This document shows, piece after piece, positions 42,419 to 52,492 of a DNA stretch of 64,000 bases. Every line of letters starts with the position of its first letter. Position 1 is the stretch's first letter. This stretch comes from JBCCGG01 sp039029395 (lineage in GTDB: Bacteria; Pseudomonadota; Alphaproteobacteria; Kiloniellales; JAKSDN01). Location of the stretch: assembly GCA_039029395.1 (NCBI GenBank), contig JBCCGG010000034.1:1-64000 (forward strand), given 5' to 3'. The position numbers and the translations under genes are program-made. Below the pieces are notes generated by a model. It saw only the letters and a list, made by a program, of their open reading frames with translations, searched no databases and was not told where the DNA came from.

Positions 42419-43375
42419 ATGACTATGAGAGTTCAAACAGGGCTAGGTAGGGGCCTCCTCGCGGCGGCGGCGGCTGCGCTCCTGGTTACCGGCTTCTCGG
42501 GCACGGCAAATGCCGGTCTCAAGATCTTCGGTGTCTACGATCTGGACAACGTGTTCCTCACGAGCAGCAACGGTCCGCTCGATCCGAACAGCATCACCAT
42601 TAGCTCGCAGACGCAGGCGCTGCTGGGCGGCATCGATCCGATCAACAACGACGGCTTCCCGCCGAACCCGGCGCCGAACCCGGCACAGTCGTGCATCGAT
42701 CCGAGCGGTGTGAACGGGCCGAACTGCCCGGGCGAGGATGTCTTCACGATGCAGCCGGACGGGATCACCTATTCCCGCGCCGACGCGGCCGCGGCTGGCA
42801 ACGTTTTCGTCGGCCCTGGCGCGAACCTTGATCAGGTTGGCGAGTTGCAGCTGGCGGCGACCACCTTCCTGAACTCGGGCAACACCAACTTCGACCTGGA
42901 TGCCACGATCGACATCAATGGCTCGGTCACTCTGACGTTCGATGCGTTGCTCGACACCATGGGCTTCTTGCATCCCGACGTTCTGCCCAACTCCGGTGGC
43001 TCCATCTCCTTCGTGGCGGCTCTGACGATCACCGATCTGTCCGGCACCGAGTTGGTTAACTGGCAGCCCGGCGTTTCGTCCGTGGGTATCGTCGCCGAGA
43101 CGTCTCCTTGCTCGCTCAACATCGAGCAGGGCCTGCAGCAGGGCAGTGAAGAGGCCTTCAGCTTCACCTGCGACAACGGCGCCGGTGGTCAGACTGGCTT
43201 CTCCGCCACGACGATCCTCCTGAACGGCACCTTCCGCTTGGCGCTGGATCTGGGCATCAACTATAGCGGCACCGCCGCCAAGGCCCAGGTTCCGGAGCCG
43301 TCCGCCCTTCTGCTGATGGGTGTTGGCCTGCTCGGTCTGGGCGCCTTTGCCCGCCGTCGCAAGGCAGCCGCCTGA
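42419..43375 (+). CDS. PEP-CTERM sorting-domain secreted protein
   Basis: 318 aa. Sec signal peptide at residues 1-32 (cut after GTANA). The mature domain (about 33-285) is Asn/Asp/Gly-rich with few charged residues and beta-strand character; I see no enzyme motif, and it contains Cys residues near 100 and 230-245. The C-terminus is the exosortase sorting signal: VPEPSALLLMGVGLLGLGAF then ARRRKAAA (PEP motif, hydrophobic span, basic tail; about 291-318). It should be cut and anchored or released by an exosortase encoded outside the window. It stands behind a sigma-54 promoter with paired enhancer sites, and is followed by a strong terminator. Confidence 0.93.
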   Translation: MTMRVQTGLGRGLLAAAAAALLVTGFSGTANAGLKIFGVYDLDNVFLTSSNGPLDPNSITISSQTQALLGGIDPINNDGFPPNPAPNPAQSCIDPSGVNGPNCPGEDVFTMQPDGITYSRADAAAAGNVFVGPGANLDQVGELQLAATTFLNSGNTNFDLDATIDINGSVTLTFDALLDTMGFLHPDVLPNSGGSISFVAALTITDLSGTELVNWQPGVSSVGIVAETSPCSLNIEQGLQQGSEEAFSFTCDNGAGGQTGFSATTILLNGTFRLALDLGINYSGTAAKAQVPEPSALLLMGVGLLGLGAFARRRKAAA

Positions 43376-43410
43376 TCTAGGCTCCTGACTTAAGCGACCG
43401 CTAAGAAAAA

Positions 43411-43444
43411 CCCCGGGGACCACAAAGGTCCCCGGGGATTTTTT
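43411..43444 (+). terminator. Strong intrinsic terminator after the PEP-CTERM gene
   Basis: CCCCGGGGACC (43411-43421) pairs perfectly with GGTCCCCGGGG (43427-43437) across a 5-base loop, followed by ATTTTTT. It also has an A-run before it, so it could act in both directions. A second, U-poor hairpin (AGGCCTCCGG, 43488-43497, with 43507-43516) follows and may serve the convergent acyltransferase gene. Confidence 0.93.
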
Positions 43445-43537
43445 GTGCCTGAGTTCTAGCGCCAGCGCTCAATGCGGGCAGCACTTAAGGCCTCCGGACA
43501 CGCGCACCGGAGGCCTCTTTGACTCGAGGGTGATGTT

Positions 43538-44350
43538 TTACTGGGGGATGGGACGGCCGTCGGCGACGAACTCGCCGAAAGAGGGGTTGTGTTCCCGCAG
43601 GCCCTCCACCAGGTCGTTCAGGCGCCCGTGACAAGGTAGGCGCCGGCCATGGTAGTTAACCGCCGGGCCGAACGGCTGCCAGTCGACTCCGGTGCGGTGC
43701 AGCAGGCGCAGGAAGGCCGGGTCCATGACCGAGATGAAGTGATCTATGCCGTAATCCAGGCCGATCTGCACGGTGGCTTTCATAAGGCCCAATGTGATGT
43801 GTGGCATGACCCGACGCTCGCGAATCGGCGTCGGCTGGCCCGCGAAGATATCGCCAGCACCCAGATCCGGGTAGCGGGACTCGCCGATGCGCCGCCGGAA
43901 GTGCCGGGAAATGCAAAAGCGCGAAACCTCGGCGGCCCGCTCGATTCGGAAATCCGGGTACTTGGCGCGTAATTGATGAAGCTCGCAGACCTCCTGCATG
44001 GGGAAGCTACGGCTCAGATCGTCGGGATTTGGCAGCACCATGCGCACCACACCGGCCAGCGCGCGGCTTTGCCGGTGGCGCAGCAAGCAGTGCACCGAGT
44101 GGCTATCGAAGACGTCGCTCTCGCGTTCGCCGGGGTTCTGGGCCGGGTCCTCGAAGTCGTTCTCAATGCAGTAGACCTGGTAGCGCAACGCCATGGCCTC
44201 GTCGAGCAAGGCGGGGGTTGTCGCTGGAATGAGCTCGAAGTAGCGCTCGAACAGTGCGACCAAGTCGTGGTCGCTCGGACTCTGTCGCGGTGTTCTTACC
44301 CGCCTGGCCGTAACGGGCCTCAACGGGGATGCATAGGCAATGTCAACCAT
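43538..44350 (-). CDS. PEP-CTERM/exosortase system-associated acyltransferase
   Basis: 270 aa GNAT-fold protein related to acyl-homoserine-lactone synthases. Features: LLDEAMALRYQVYCIENDFE (the R-x-x-V-[FY] start of the autoinducer-synthase fold), DVFDSHSVHCLLRHRQSRAL, GVVRMVLPNPDDLSRSFPMQ and RAAEVSRFCISRHFRRR. These are the blocks of the acyltransferase family that occurs only with exosortase/PEP-CTERM systems. The start at 44348-44350 (MVDIAYASPLRP) has GGGAG upstream; the longer frame to 44452 lacks support. The acyl donor and acceptor are unknown. It lies convergent to the PEP-CTERM gene and divergent from PrsK. Confidence 0.87.
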   Translation of the reverse strand: MVDIAYASPLRPVTARRVRTPRQSPSDHDLVALFERYFELIPATTPALLDEAMALRYQVYCIENDFEDPAQNPGERESDVFDSHSVHCLLRHRQSRALAGVVRMVLPNPDDLSRSFPMQEVCELHQLRAKYPDFRIERAAEVSRFCISRHFRRRIGESRYPDLGAGDIFAGQPTPIRERRVMPHITLGLMKATVQIGLDYGIDHFISVMDPAFLRLLHRTGVDWQPFGPAVNYHGRRLPCHGRLNDLVEGLREHNPSFGEFVADGRPIPQ

Positions 44351-44825
44351 ACCAACTCCCTGCTTCTTGGCGTGACATCTACCTATGTCAGTCGCCGCTT
44401 TTGCGAAGCGTCGATCAGGATGCCAGCTAAAGGCTAAACTGGCGTTAAGCACTTGATTTTAGGGAAACTTGAGGCGAGCGCCCGTTAACCCTAAACGTGT
44501 GGGAGACGGTGTCCGCCGCTACCAGTCGAACGGACCACCGGGATGTCGTGGGTTTCAGGTCTACAAAGCTGTTCAGCTCCTAGCAGCCGGGCGGCCGCAT
44601 CTCTTGAGTTTCAACGTTTGGGAGGCGCAGGACGGCGCCACAGCACGGAGCCAGGCACCGGGTCCCCCCAAATGGTCATCATGTCGCCAAATATGGCTGA
44701 AAAAAGGCTCGTGCATGTCCCTTGTGTGATTAACCATTTTCACAGCCTCTTGATCGATATAGTGCAGGCTATGGCGTTTCTTTGAATGTCCCTGGAGTTT
44801 AACCGCGGTCTGCTATAGTGGCGCG
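44351..44825. other. Intergenic region between the acyltransferase and PrsK
   Basis: 475 bases. Short frames (44469-44729, 44543-44785) have no domain and no Shine-Dalgarno, so I do not call them. Only loose elements are seen: TATAGT at 44814-44819 just before prsK, and TGTGA-N10-TCACA at 44725-44744, whose spacing is wrong for CRP/FNR. No sigma-54 promoter and no GTGTAAAG site, so prsKR appears not to be under its own regulator from here. Confidence 0.5.
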
Positions 44826-46913
44826 ATGATCGAAGATGTAGTGCTGATCGGCCTGATCGGCTATGGCGCCAGCGCGCTCGCCTTTCTGGCTCTGACGGTC
44901 ATATTGCTCGTCAGCGGCCGGCACGGTGTGCAGGGCTTCCTGATGCTGGCCGCCTGTTTCGCAACCGCCGCCTGGTCGGCGGCCGAGGCCTATCAGATCG
45001 CCTACAGCGGCGGTATGGGCACGCTGGCATCCCTGCTCGATGCCGTTTGCGCCCTGCTTTGGGTCGCCTTTCTGTCGAGCCTGGTGCAATCGGATCTGCG
45101 CCAACGTCTGGCTTCGCCTTGGCTGCGCGCCGGGCTGGGCCTGGTTGGCCTGCTGGTGGGGGCCTGGTTGGCGACCGAGGCGCTGCAGCCGTGGTCGGAC
45201 GATCTGAACTTCAAGTGCCAAGTGCTGGCACATCTGGTCGTGGTCGTGCTCGGCCTGATTTTGGCCGAAAGCCTCTTGCGCAACACGCCAACGGAGGACC
45301 GCTGGCGTATCAAATTCCTGTGCATTGGCCTGGGCGGCGTACTTGTTTTTGATTTGTTCTACTTTGCCGATGCCTTGCTGTTCAGCGAGACCAGCGCGGC
45401 GCTGACCGTCGCCCGTGGCTACGTCTACGCCTTAATCATGCCGTTGCTGGCGGTTTCCTCCCATCGCAACGCCATGTGGCGCACAAACGTTACCTTTTCC
45501 AGAACATCGGCGCTCTACACCACGGCGCTGACCGCGAGCGGCGTCTATCTCTCTCTAATGGCGGCGGCTGCCTACTACGTCCGCGAAGTGGGCGGTACCT
45601 GGGGCGCGGTCATTCAGGCGGTGTTCCTGTTCGGCGCCGCGGTGGTGCTCGCGCTGTTACTCCTGTCCGGCGCCTTCCGGGCCCATCTCAGGGTGTTCGT
45701 CAGCAAGCACTTTTTTCAGTACCGCTACGACTACCGGACGGTGTGGCTACGTTTCACCGACACCGTGTCGGGCAGCGAAACCGCGCAGGCCCTGCCCGGA
45801 CGAGTGGTTAACGCGATCGCCGACATCCTTGATAGCCCCGGTGGCGCCATGTGGCTACGGGACCGTGACAACTGTGTCTTGGCCTCGGCCTGGAACATGT
45901 CGGCGCGCAGCCTGAGCGCGGCCGAGGCGGCGGATTTCCTTGATTTTCTCGGGCGCACCGGTTGGATCATCGACCTGGACGAGCAGAAGGCGCGGCCGGA
46001 AAAGTATGAGAATCTGGTGATCCCGGAGGTAATCGCGCGAATCGGCGATGCCTGGGTGATCGTGCCCTTACGCCACCGGGACGCCGTGCTCGGCTTCGTA
46101 ATCCTCGCTCGGCCGCGTGCGCCCAGGCCGCTCGGATGGGAGGATTTCGATCTCCTAAAGACGATCAGTCGCCACGCGGCCAGCTACTTGGCGGAACAGC
46201 AGCTCGGCAGAGCGCTTGCCGAAGCGCGGGAATTCGAGAAACTTAATCGTCGCTTTGCTTTCGTGTTGCACGATATCAAGAATCTCGCCAGCCAGATCTC
46301 GCTCTTGGCTTCGAACTTCGAGCGTCACGGCGAGAATCCAGACTTCCGTGCCGACATGGTAACCACCCTGAAGGACGCCAGCAGCCAGATGAAGCGCCTC
46401 ATGGAGCGCCTGAAGACCGATCAGATAATGGAACCGGAGCAGGATTTGGTTTGGCTGAAGCCTCTGATGCGCCAGCTGATGGCGCTCGAATCAGGCTCCT
46501 CCGTGCTGCTCGACATTAAGCTTGACGCGGAGGACGTGGCGGTGTCTTGCGACCAAGACCGTCTTGCGGCGGTCTTGCGCCACCTGGTGCAGAACGCGAA
46601 GGAAGCGGTCGGCGACGGCGGCCTGGTCCAGATATCTCTCGGAATGCAGGGCAACAGGGCGGTGATCGAGATCATCGACGATGGCTGCGGCATGGAGGAG
46701 GAGTTTGTGCACAGCGAGCTGTTCAAGCCCTTTCGTTCGACCAAGAAGGTCGGCTATGGTCTGGGCGCCTATCAATGCCGCGAGTTCGCCCGTGAGCTTG
46801 GCGGCGATATCGAAGTCATCAGCAGCATCGGTGCCGGTACAACGATGCGGGTTATCATGCCTATAGCCAAGACGCGAGCCCCGGAACGATCCCTACAGGT
46901 GGTGGCCGACTAA
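44826..46913 (+). CDS. prsK: PrsK, PEP-CTERM system sensor histidine kinase
   Basis: 695 aa inner-membrane kinase. About nine or ten membrane spans fill residues 5-290, a GAF-like domain spans about 310-460, and the kinase core follows. The H-box is FAFVLHDIKNLASQISLL, the N-box HLVQNAKEAV, then IIDDGCGMEEEF, LFKPFRSTKKVGYGLGAYQC and GGDIEVISSIGAGTTMRV. The HDIKNL form of the phosphoacceptor region is typical of PrsK. No Shine-Dalgarno is visible and a TATAGT hexamer ends 6 bases before the ATG, so the message may be leaderless. The next ATG follows the stop codon directly: prsKR is one operon. Confidence 0.94.
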   Translation: MIEDVVLIGLIGYGASALAFLALTVILLVSGRHGVQGFLMLAACFATAAWSAAEAYQIAYSGGMGTLASLLDAVCALLWVAFLSSLVQSDLRQRLASPWLRAGLGLVGLLVGAWLATEALQPWSDDLNFKCQVLAHLVVVVLGLILAESLLRNTPTEDRWRIKFLCIGLGGVLVFDLFYFADALLFSETSAALTVARGYVYALIMPLLAVSSHRNAMWRTNVTFSRTSALYTTALTASGVYLSLMAAAAYYVREVGGTWGAVIQAVFLFGAAVVLALLLLSGAFRAHLRVFVSKHFFQYRYDYRTVWLRFTDTVSGSETAQALPGRVVNAIADILDSPGGAMWLRDRDNCVLASAWNMSARSLSAAEAADFLDFLGRTGWIIDLDEQKARPEKYENLVIPEVIARIGDAWVIVPLRHRDAVLGFVILARPRAPRPLGWEDFDLLKTISRHAASYLAEQQLGRALAEAREFEKLNRRFAFVLHDIKNLASQISLLASNFERHGENPDFRADMVTTLKDASSQMKRLMERLKTDQIMEPEQDLVWLKPLMRQLMALESGSSVLLDIKLDAEDVAVSCDQDRLAAVLRHLVQNAKEAVGDGGLVQISLGMQGNRAVIEIIDDGCGMEEEFVHSELFKPFRSTKKVGYGLGAYQCREFARELGGDIEVISSIGAGTTMRVIMPIAKTRAPERSLQVVAD

Positions 46914-48313
<1,400 letters not shown>

Positions 48314-48317
<4 letters not shown>

Positions 48318-49405
48318 TCCTTCCGGACCATTGATCCAGCGGCTTCGCGCGTGGCGAGGCTGCCCAGTTCGGAAAAAGGTGCATAGGCGCGCGCCTGGTC
48401 CAAGAAGGCGCCGTAGGACTCCCAGACCTTCGCGGTCAGGCTGTTGCGCTGGGCCAGTGCTTTCAGCACGGCGCGACTTTCCGCGGCCAGTCGCTCGATC
48501 ACGGCGGGCGGGAAATGGCGCGGCGTGACGCCGTAGGTGGTCTCCAGCTCGGCGAAGGTGCGGATGTTGTGATAGGTGAAGTCGGCTAGGGTCTCGAGCG
48601 CGGTTGCCTCGGCGGCGCTACGCAGCACCTCCTGAAGGTCCGGCGCCAAGCCCTCGAAGCGCTTGCGGTTTACCAGAATCTCCAAGCCCGGTCCGGGCTC
48701 GTGGAAGCCCGGCAGGTAGTAGTAGGGTGCTACCTTGTGCAGGCCGAAGGCGATGTCGTTCCAGGGCCCGACCCAATCGGCGCCGTCAACCGCGCCCGAA
48801 GCCAGTGCGCCGTAAATCTCGCCAGGTGGTGTCGTGACCGTCGTCGTGCCCATGCGCCGCAGGACCTGGGCACCGAGGCCGGCAATGCGGAACTTGAGAC
48901 CCAGGAAATCCTCCGGGGAGGTGATCTCCCGGCGAAACCAGCCGCCGGCCTGGGGGCCGCTTGACCCGGCATAGAACGGCACCACGCCGAAGGGTGCCAT
49001 GACCTTGTCCCACAGGGCTTGGCCGCCGCCGAAGCGCAGCCAGGCGACAAACTCCACGGCCGTCAATCCGAACGGCACGCCGGTGAAGTAATGGAGCGCT
49101 TGCTGCTTGCCGGACCAATAGTAGGCCGTGCCGTGCCCCAAGTCGGCGGTGCCCCGCTGGACGGCGTCGAGCACCTCGAAGGCCGGCACTAGCTCGCCTG
49201 CGCCGAACAGCCGGATGCTGAGTCGCCCGCCCGAAAGGGCTTCGACCCGACGGGCGAAGCGCTCGGCATTGACGCCGACCCCGGGCGCGCCGCGCGGCCA
49301 GGCGGTGGCCAGGGTAAGGCTCTGGATGTCTTGAGCGGTCGCGGGTGTGGCCAGGGCGAGTGTGCTGCCGCTGGCCGCCAGAAAGTGCCGCCGGGTCGCC
49401 AACAC
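48314..49405 (-). CDS. TRAP transporter solute-binding protein, DctP type
   Basis: 363 aa periplasmic binding protein of the TRAP family (TRAP-Dct/TTT branch often handling 2-oxo or mannonate-like acids). A Tat leader (TRRHFLAASGSTLALATPAT) precedes SLTLATAWPRGAPG. Conserved ligand-pocket elements are GLKFRIAGLGAQVLRRMG (the Arg that binds carboxylate) and ALASGAVDGADWVGPWNDIA. The GTG start follows the TPR-sulfotransferase stop by 3 bases, so it is the last gene of that unit. No DctQ or DctM membrane subunit is nearby, so it is an orphan or recruits a distant permease. Confidence 0.92.
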
Positions 49406-49408
49406 CGA

Positions 49409-51169
49409 TCAACTCGGCCCGTAGGGCCCGAGCGAATCGCGTAGGGGCCCCAGGTAGGCCTCGTAGGGGCGCCAATTGCCGACCGATTGGCGGTACAGCG
49501 GCTGGCGTACCTGGGCCAGGCTGAAGGTGTCGACCGGCCGTTCGTGGTCGTGGAAGGCCAGGCAGGCGGGATCCCATGTGAGGCCACAGAACGCCAAGAG
49601 GCCGGGTATAGTGGGCTCGGGCGAAGCAACCAGCTCCTCGTAATGAAGCGTCAGGATCTGGTCGCCCATGGCCGCTTGCCAATGATCCATCATCTCGCGG
49701 TAGATTTGGTAATGGGCGCCCAGGTCGGCCAGATCGTAAGAGAAGGCGCTGCCCCGGCGGAACAGTTTACGATAGCAGGAAAAGCAGGTGTCCATGGGAT
49801 CGCGCAGCACATGGACAATTCGTGCCCTTGGCAGGATCTTGCGCACCAAGGCCAGACGCATGACATTGCCCGGCTCCTTGTCCGTGATGCGCTGGGCTTC
49901 CGGTGCCAGCGTCGCGAGCTGCCCTACGTAGGCGTCGCCAAGGGCGCGCCAGGCTTCGTCGCTGGTGCCGTGGATCTCTTCAGGCGATGGTGGGCCATCA
50001 CCGAAGCTGGACAGGAAGCGCTCGCCGATCTCCTGCAGGGTGTTCAACTCCCCGCCACCATGAACCGCCGGGTGACTGGCCAGGATCTGCTCTACCAATG
50101 AGGTGCCCGAGCGGGGCATGCCAACGATGAAGATCGGCAGCTCAGACTCCGCGCCACAGTGTGCCCTCGGTGCCAAGGCCTCGGCTGTGAAGGTTTCTTT
50201 CATCAACTGGCAGGCGGCGCGGGTGTCTTCGATCTGGTAGCGCAGGCTTTGACGTTTGGCGCCGTTCGCTGCCGACCAGTGTGCGAAGGCCCGATCGTGG
50301 TCGCCCAGGTCGTCGTGAGCCTTGGCTAAAGCAAAGCCGAGCCTTACGCCGTCGGCCGCTTCTAGGCCCGGCCGGTCCAACGCTTGCGCCATGGCGGCGA
50401 GATCCGGATCGCCCGCCTCGTAGCGCTTGAAGAGCGAGATTTGGCTAAATGCGCGCGCCAAGATGGCTGGCTCGAGCGTTGCGGCCTGGCGTAGATGGTG
50501 CTCCGCCTCATCGAAATGGCCAAGCACGCTCAGACACCAGCCAAGCCGAAGGTGGCCACGGCCATGATTTGGCGAAAGCTCCAGCGTTCGGCGGTAGCCC
50601 GACATGGCATCGGCGACCTGTCCGCGCCGTCTCAGGCCCTCGGCCAGCCGGTAGTGGGCCTCGGCCAGCGACGGATCGAGCCCCAGGGCCTCGTGAAAGG
50701 CCGCAGTCGCGGCTTCATCGTCGCCCTTGGACTCGTGGGCCGTTCCCAGGGCCAGGCGAATGCCTGGCGATCTTGGCGCCAACTCGGCGGCACGCTTCAG
50801 CAGGACCAGCGCCTCTTCGGCCCGGCCGCCGGCCAGCAGCAGCTCGCCCAGGGCCGCCGGCGCGCCGCCGTGATCGGGCGCGAGAACGAGTGCCTGACGG
50901 TAGGCCTTTTCCGCTTCTTCGGCGCGGCCCTGGGTGCGCAGGGCGTGGCCAAGGTTGAAGTGGAAGTTGGGCTCTTCGGGCGCCAGCTCGATGGCGCGTC
51001 CGATCAGCGCGATGGCATCGGCCGGCTTCCCGCTCTGGGCCTTGAGGACGCCCAGGAGATGGAGCGCGTCGGGCCGGTCGGGCTGGTCATCAAGAACCTT
51101 GGTGTAGGCCGCCTCGGCGGCCGCGAGCTGACCGCTCTTGTGCAGGTCGTAAGCCTCTTGAATTGACAT
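49409..51169 (-). CDS. TPR-repeat sulfotransferase
   Basis: 586 aa. The N-terminal half (about 1-240) is a run of six or seven TPR units, such as ALHLLGVLKAQSGKPADAIA and FNLGHALRTQGRAEEAEKAY. The C-terminal half is a PAPS-dependent sulfotransferase with the 5'-phosphosulfate loop IFIVGMPRSGTSLVEQILAS (346-365) and the 3'-phosphate motif RARIVHVLRDPMDTCFSCYR. Bacterial TPR-sulfotransferases resemble tyrosylprotein sulfotransferases and may sulfate proteins, peptides or glycans. No signal peptide, so cytosolic. It is between a 2OG oxygenase gene and the TRAP protein gene, spaced 6 and 3 bases. Confidence 0.9.
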   Translation of the reverse strand: MSIQEAYDLHKSGQLAAAEAAYTKVLDDQPDRPDALHLLGVLKAQSGKPADAIALIGRAIELAPEEPNFHFNLGHALRTQGRAEEAEKAYRQALVLAPDHGGAPAALGELLLAGGRAEEALVLLKRAAELAPRSPGIRLALGTAHESKGDDEAATAAFHEALGLDPSLAEAHYRLAEGLRRRGQVADAMSGYRRTLELSPNHGRGHLRLGWCLSVLGHFDEAEHHLRQAATLEPAILARAFSQISLFKRYEAGDPDLAAMAQALDRPGLEAADGVRLGFALAKAHDDLGDHDRAFAHWSAANGAKRQSLRYQIEDTRAACQLMKETFTAEALAPRAHCGAESELPIFIVGMPRSGTSLVEQILASHPAVHGGGELNTLQEIGERFLSSFGDGPPSPEEIHGTSDEAWRALGDAYVGQLATLAPEAQRITDKEPGNVMRLALVRKILPRARIVHVLRDPMDTCFSCYRKLFRRGSAFSYDLADLGAHYQIYREMMDHWQAAMGDQILTLHYEELVASPEPTIPGLLAFCGLTWDPACLAFHDHERPVDTFSLAQVRQPLYRQSVGNWRPYEAYLGPLRDSLGPYGPS

Positions 51170-51175
51170 GGGAAC

Positions 51176-52279
51176 TCAACTCGCTTTGGGATCGGGATCG
51201 CAGAAGAAGGTGGTCAGCACCCACCGCTGGCCACGGGTCACCGGAAGCGCCTCGTGCAGCAGGTTGCAGGAGAACACCACCGCGGCGCCAGCCTCGGGGC
51301 GATAGAGATGGGGACCGAACTCGGGAAAGCTCAGCTCGCCGCCTTCAAAGTCGTCGTTCAGGTTGAGCGAGACGGCGAAGCGCCGAAAGCGCACCTGGCG
51401 CACGCTGTCTCGATGGATACCGAAGAAATCCTGGCGGTCATCTCGGTAGGACAACACCGTAAAACCCTCGAAGCGGTAGGGTTGGTTGAAGTGAAACACC
51501 TTTGAGAGTTCCGGGCCAATGCGCTGCGCCAGGGTCTGCTTTATGCGACGGCCCAGGTCTTGATCCAGAACCACGTGTTCGCGATTTCGCTTTTTACTTT
51601 CGTCGCGCAGGTTGCGGGCCCCATCCGAAACACCGCCTTCCTGATTGTCCTGGCGCCAGGCATCGATCAGCTCCGTGCAAAACGCCGGGTCGAAGACATT
51701 GGATAGCGTCAAGACCGGCGCAACCTGGACAAGGGTGTGTTCGGCTACTTGGGGCGCCGGCTCGGCGGCCAGCATCTCGCCGGCCCGCACGGCATGTTGC
51801 TCCGGCACTCCTTCCGCGACAACGCCCAAGACCCTTTGATTGGGATCCAGCAGATAGGTTGCCAATGTCACCGAGGCTGGCCGGGTCTCGGGAAAGCGTG
51901 GCGGCCGAGGCGCGAGAAGGATCGGCAGCAGGGTTGATTCCAAATCCGAGAAAAGCGGAACCTCAATATTCAGGCGTTGGGCAGTCGTACGGTTGGTCGC
52001 GACGTCGTCGCCCGAGACAACGAAGATCTCCACGCCTTTGTCGCGCAAGGCGCCGGTTTGCGACACCAAGCCGCGCAATGCCGCCTCGGCGCCCGGTTGG
52101 ATGATCGATCGATAGACCATCACCACGGCCGGGCCGCCGGTCAGCTCGAAGTAGAATATGCGCGAGACGCCTTGCGTGTCCGGCAAGGCAAAGTTGACGA
52201 GCCGGTCGCCGCGGGCCGGCATAGCGGGCACCTTGGCCGCGCCCCTACGCTCAAGCTGACCTGTCCCACCGGGCTCCAT
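51176..52279 (-). CDS. Redoxin-like / 2OG-Fe(II) dioxygenase fusion
   Basis: 367 aa. Residues about 20-165 have a thioredoxin/AhpC-like fold (FALPDTQGVSRIFYFELTGG, VVMVYRSIIQPGAEAALRGL, FVVSGDDVATNRTTAQRLNI). The usual peroxidatic Cys is absent: the loop reads Tyr-Arg-Ser-Ile. Residues about 190-362 are a prolyl-4-hydroxylase-type oxygenase: H289-R-D291 and distal H342 bind iron, R352 binds 2-oxoglutarate (TRGQRWVLTTFF). Hydroxylation of a protein or peptide side chain is the likely reaction. ATG 52279 has GGAG upstream. First gene of the minus-strand unit with the sulfotransferase, which suggests joint modification of a target. Confidence 0.87.
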   Translation of the reverse strand: MEPGGTGQLERRGAAKVPAMPARGDRLVNFALPDTQGVSRIFYFELTGGPAVVMVYRSIIQPGAEAALRGLVSQTGALRDKGVEIFVVSGDDVATNRTTAQRLNIEVPLFSDLESTLLPILLAPRPPRFPETRPASVTLATYLLDPNQRVLGVVAEGVPEQHAVRAGEMLAAEPAPQVAEHTLVQVAPVLTLSNVFDPAFCTELIDAWRQDNQEGGVSDGARNLRDESKKRNREHVVLDQDLGRRIKQTLAQRIGPELSKVFHFNQPYRFEGFTVLSYRDDRQDFFGIHRDSVRQVRFRRFAVSLNLNDDFEGGELSFPEFGPHLYRPEAGAAVVFSCNLLHEALPVTRGQRWVLTTFFCDPDPKAS

Positions 52280-52492
52280 GGAAGCTCCTGTATTGTGCGA
52301 TTTACAGTGTATTAACCGCTTCGCCTGGCGACGAAAAGGCCGAAACTTGCGTTCGGGGGTACGTCGGATCTAAGCGCCCGGGCCATGATCGAGATCAAAG
52401 CTTGTGTTGGCGCCGTTAGGGTTAGCCATGTCTTAAGCATTCCAAGGGCAAAATCAGGGCCTGTAACAGCATCTACTCATTGAGGCCCACCT

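Noticed and set aside
44725..44744. CRP/FNR site (TGTGA-N10-TCACA) before prsK
   Set aside because: Spacer is 10 rather than the required 6 bases (CRP) and does not fit FNR.
44469..44785. Small overlapping frames between the acyltransferase and prsK
   Set aside because: No ribosome-binding site, no domain or signal peptide, overlapping in two frames.
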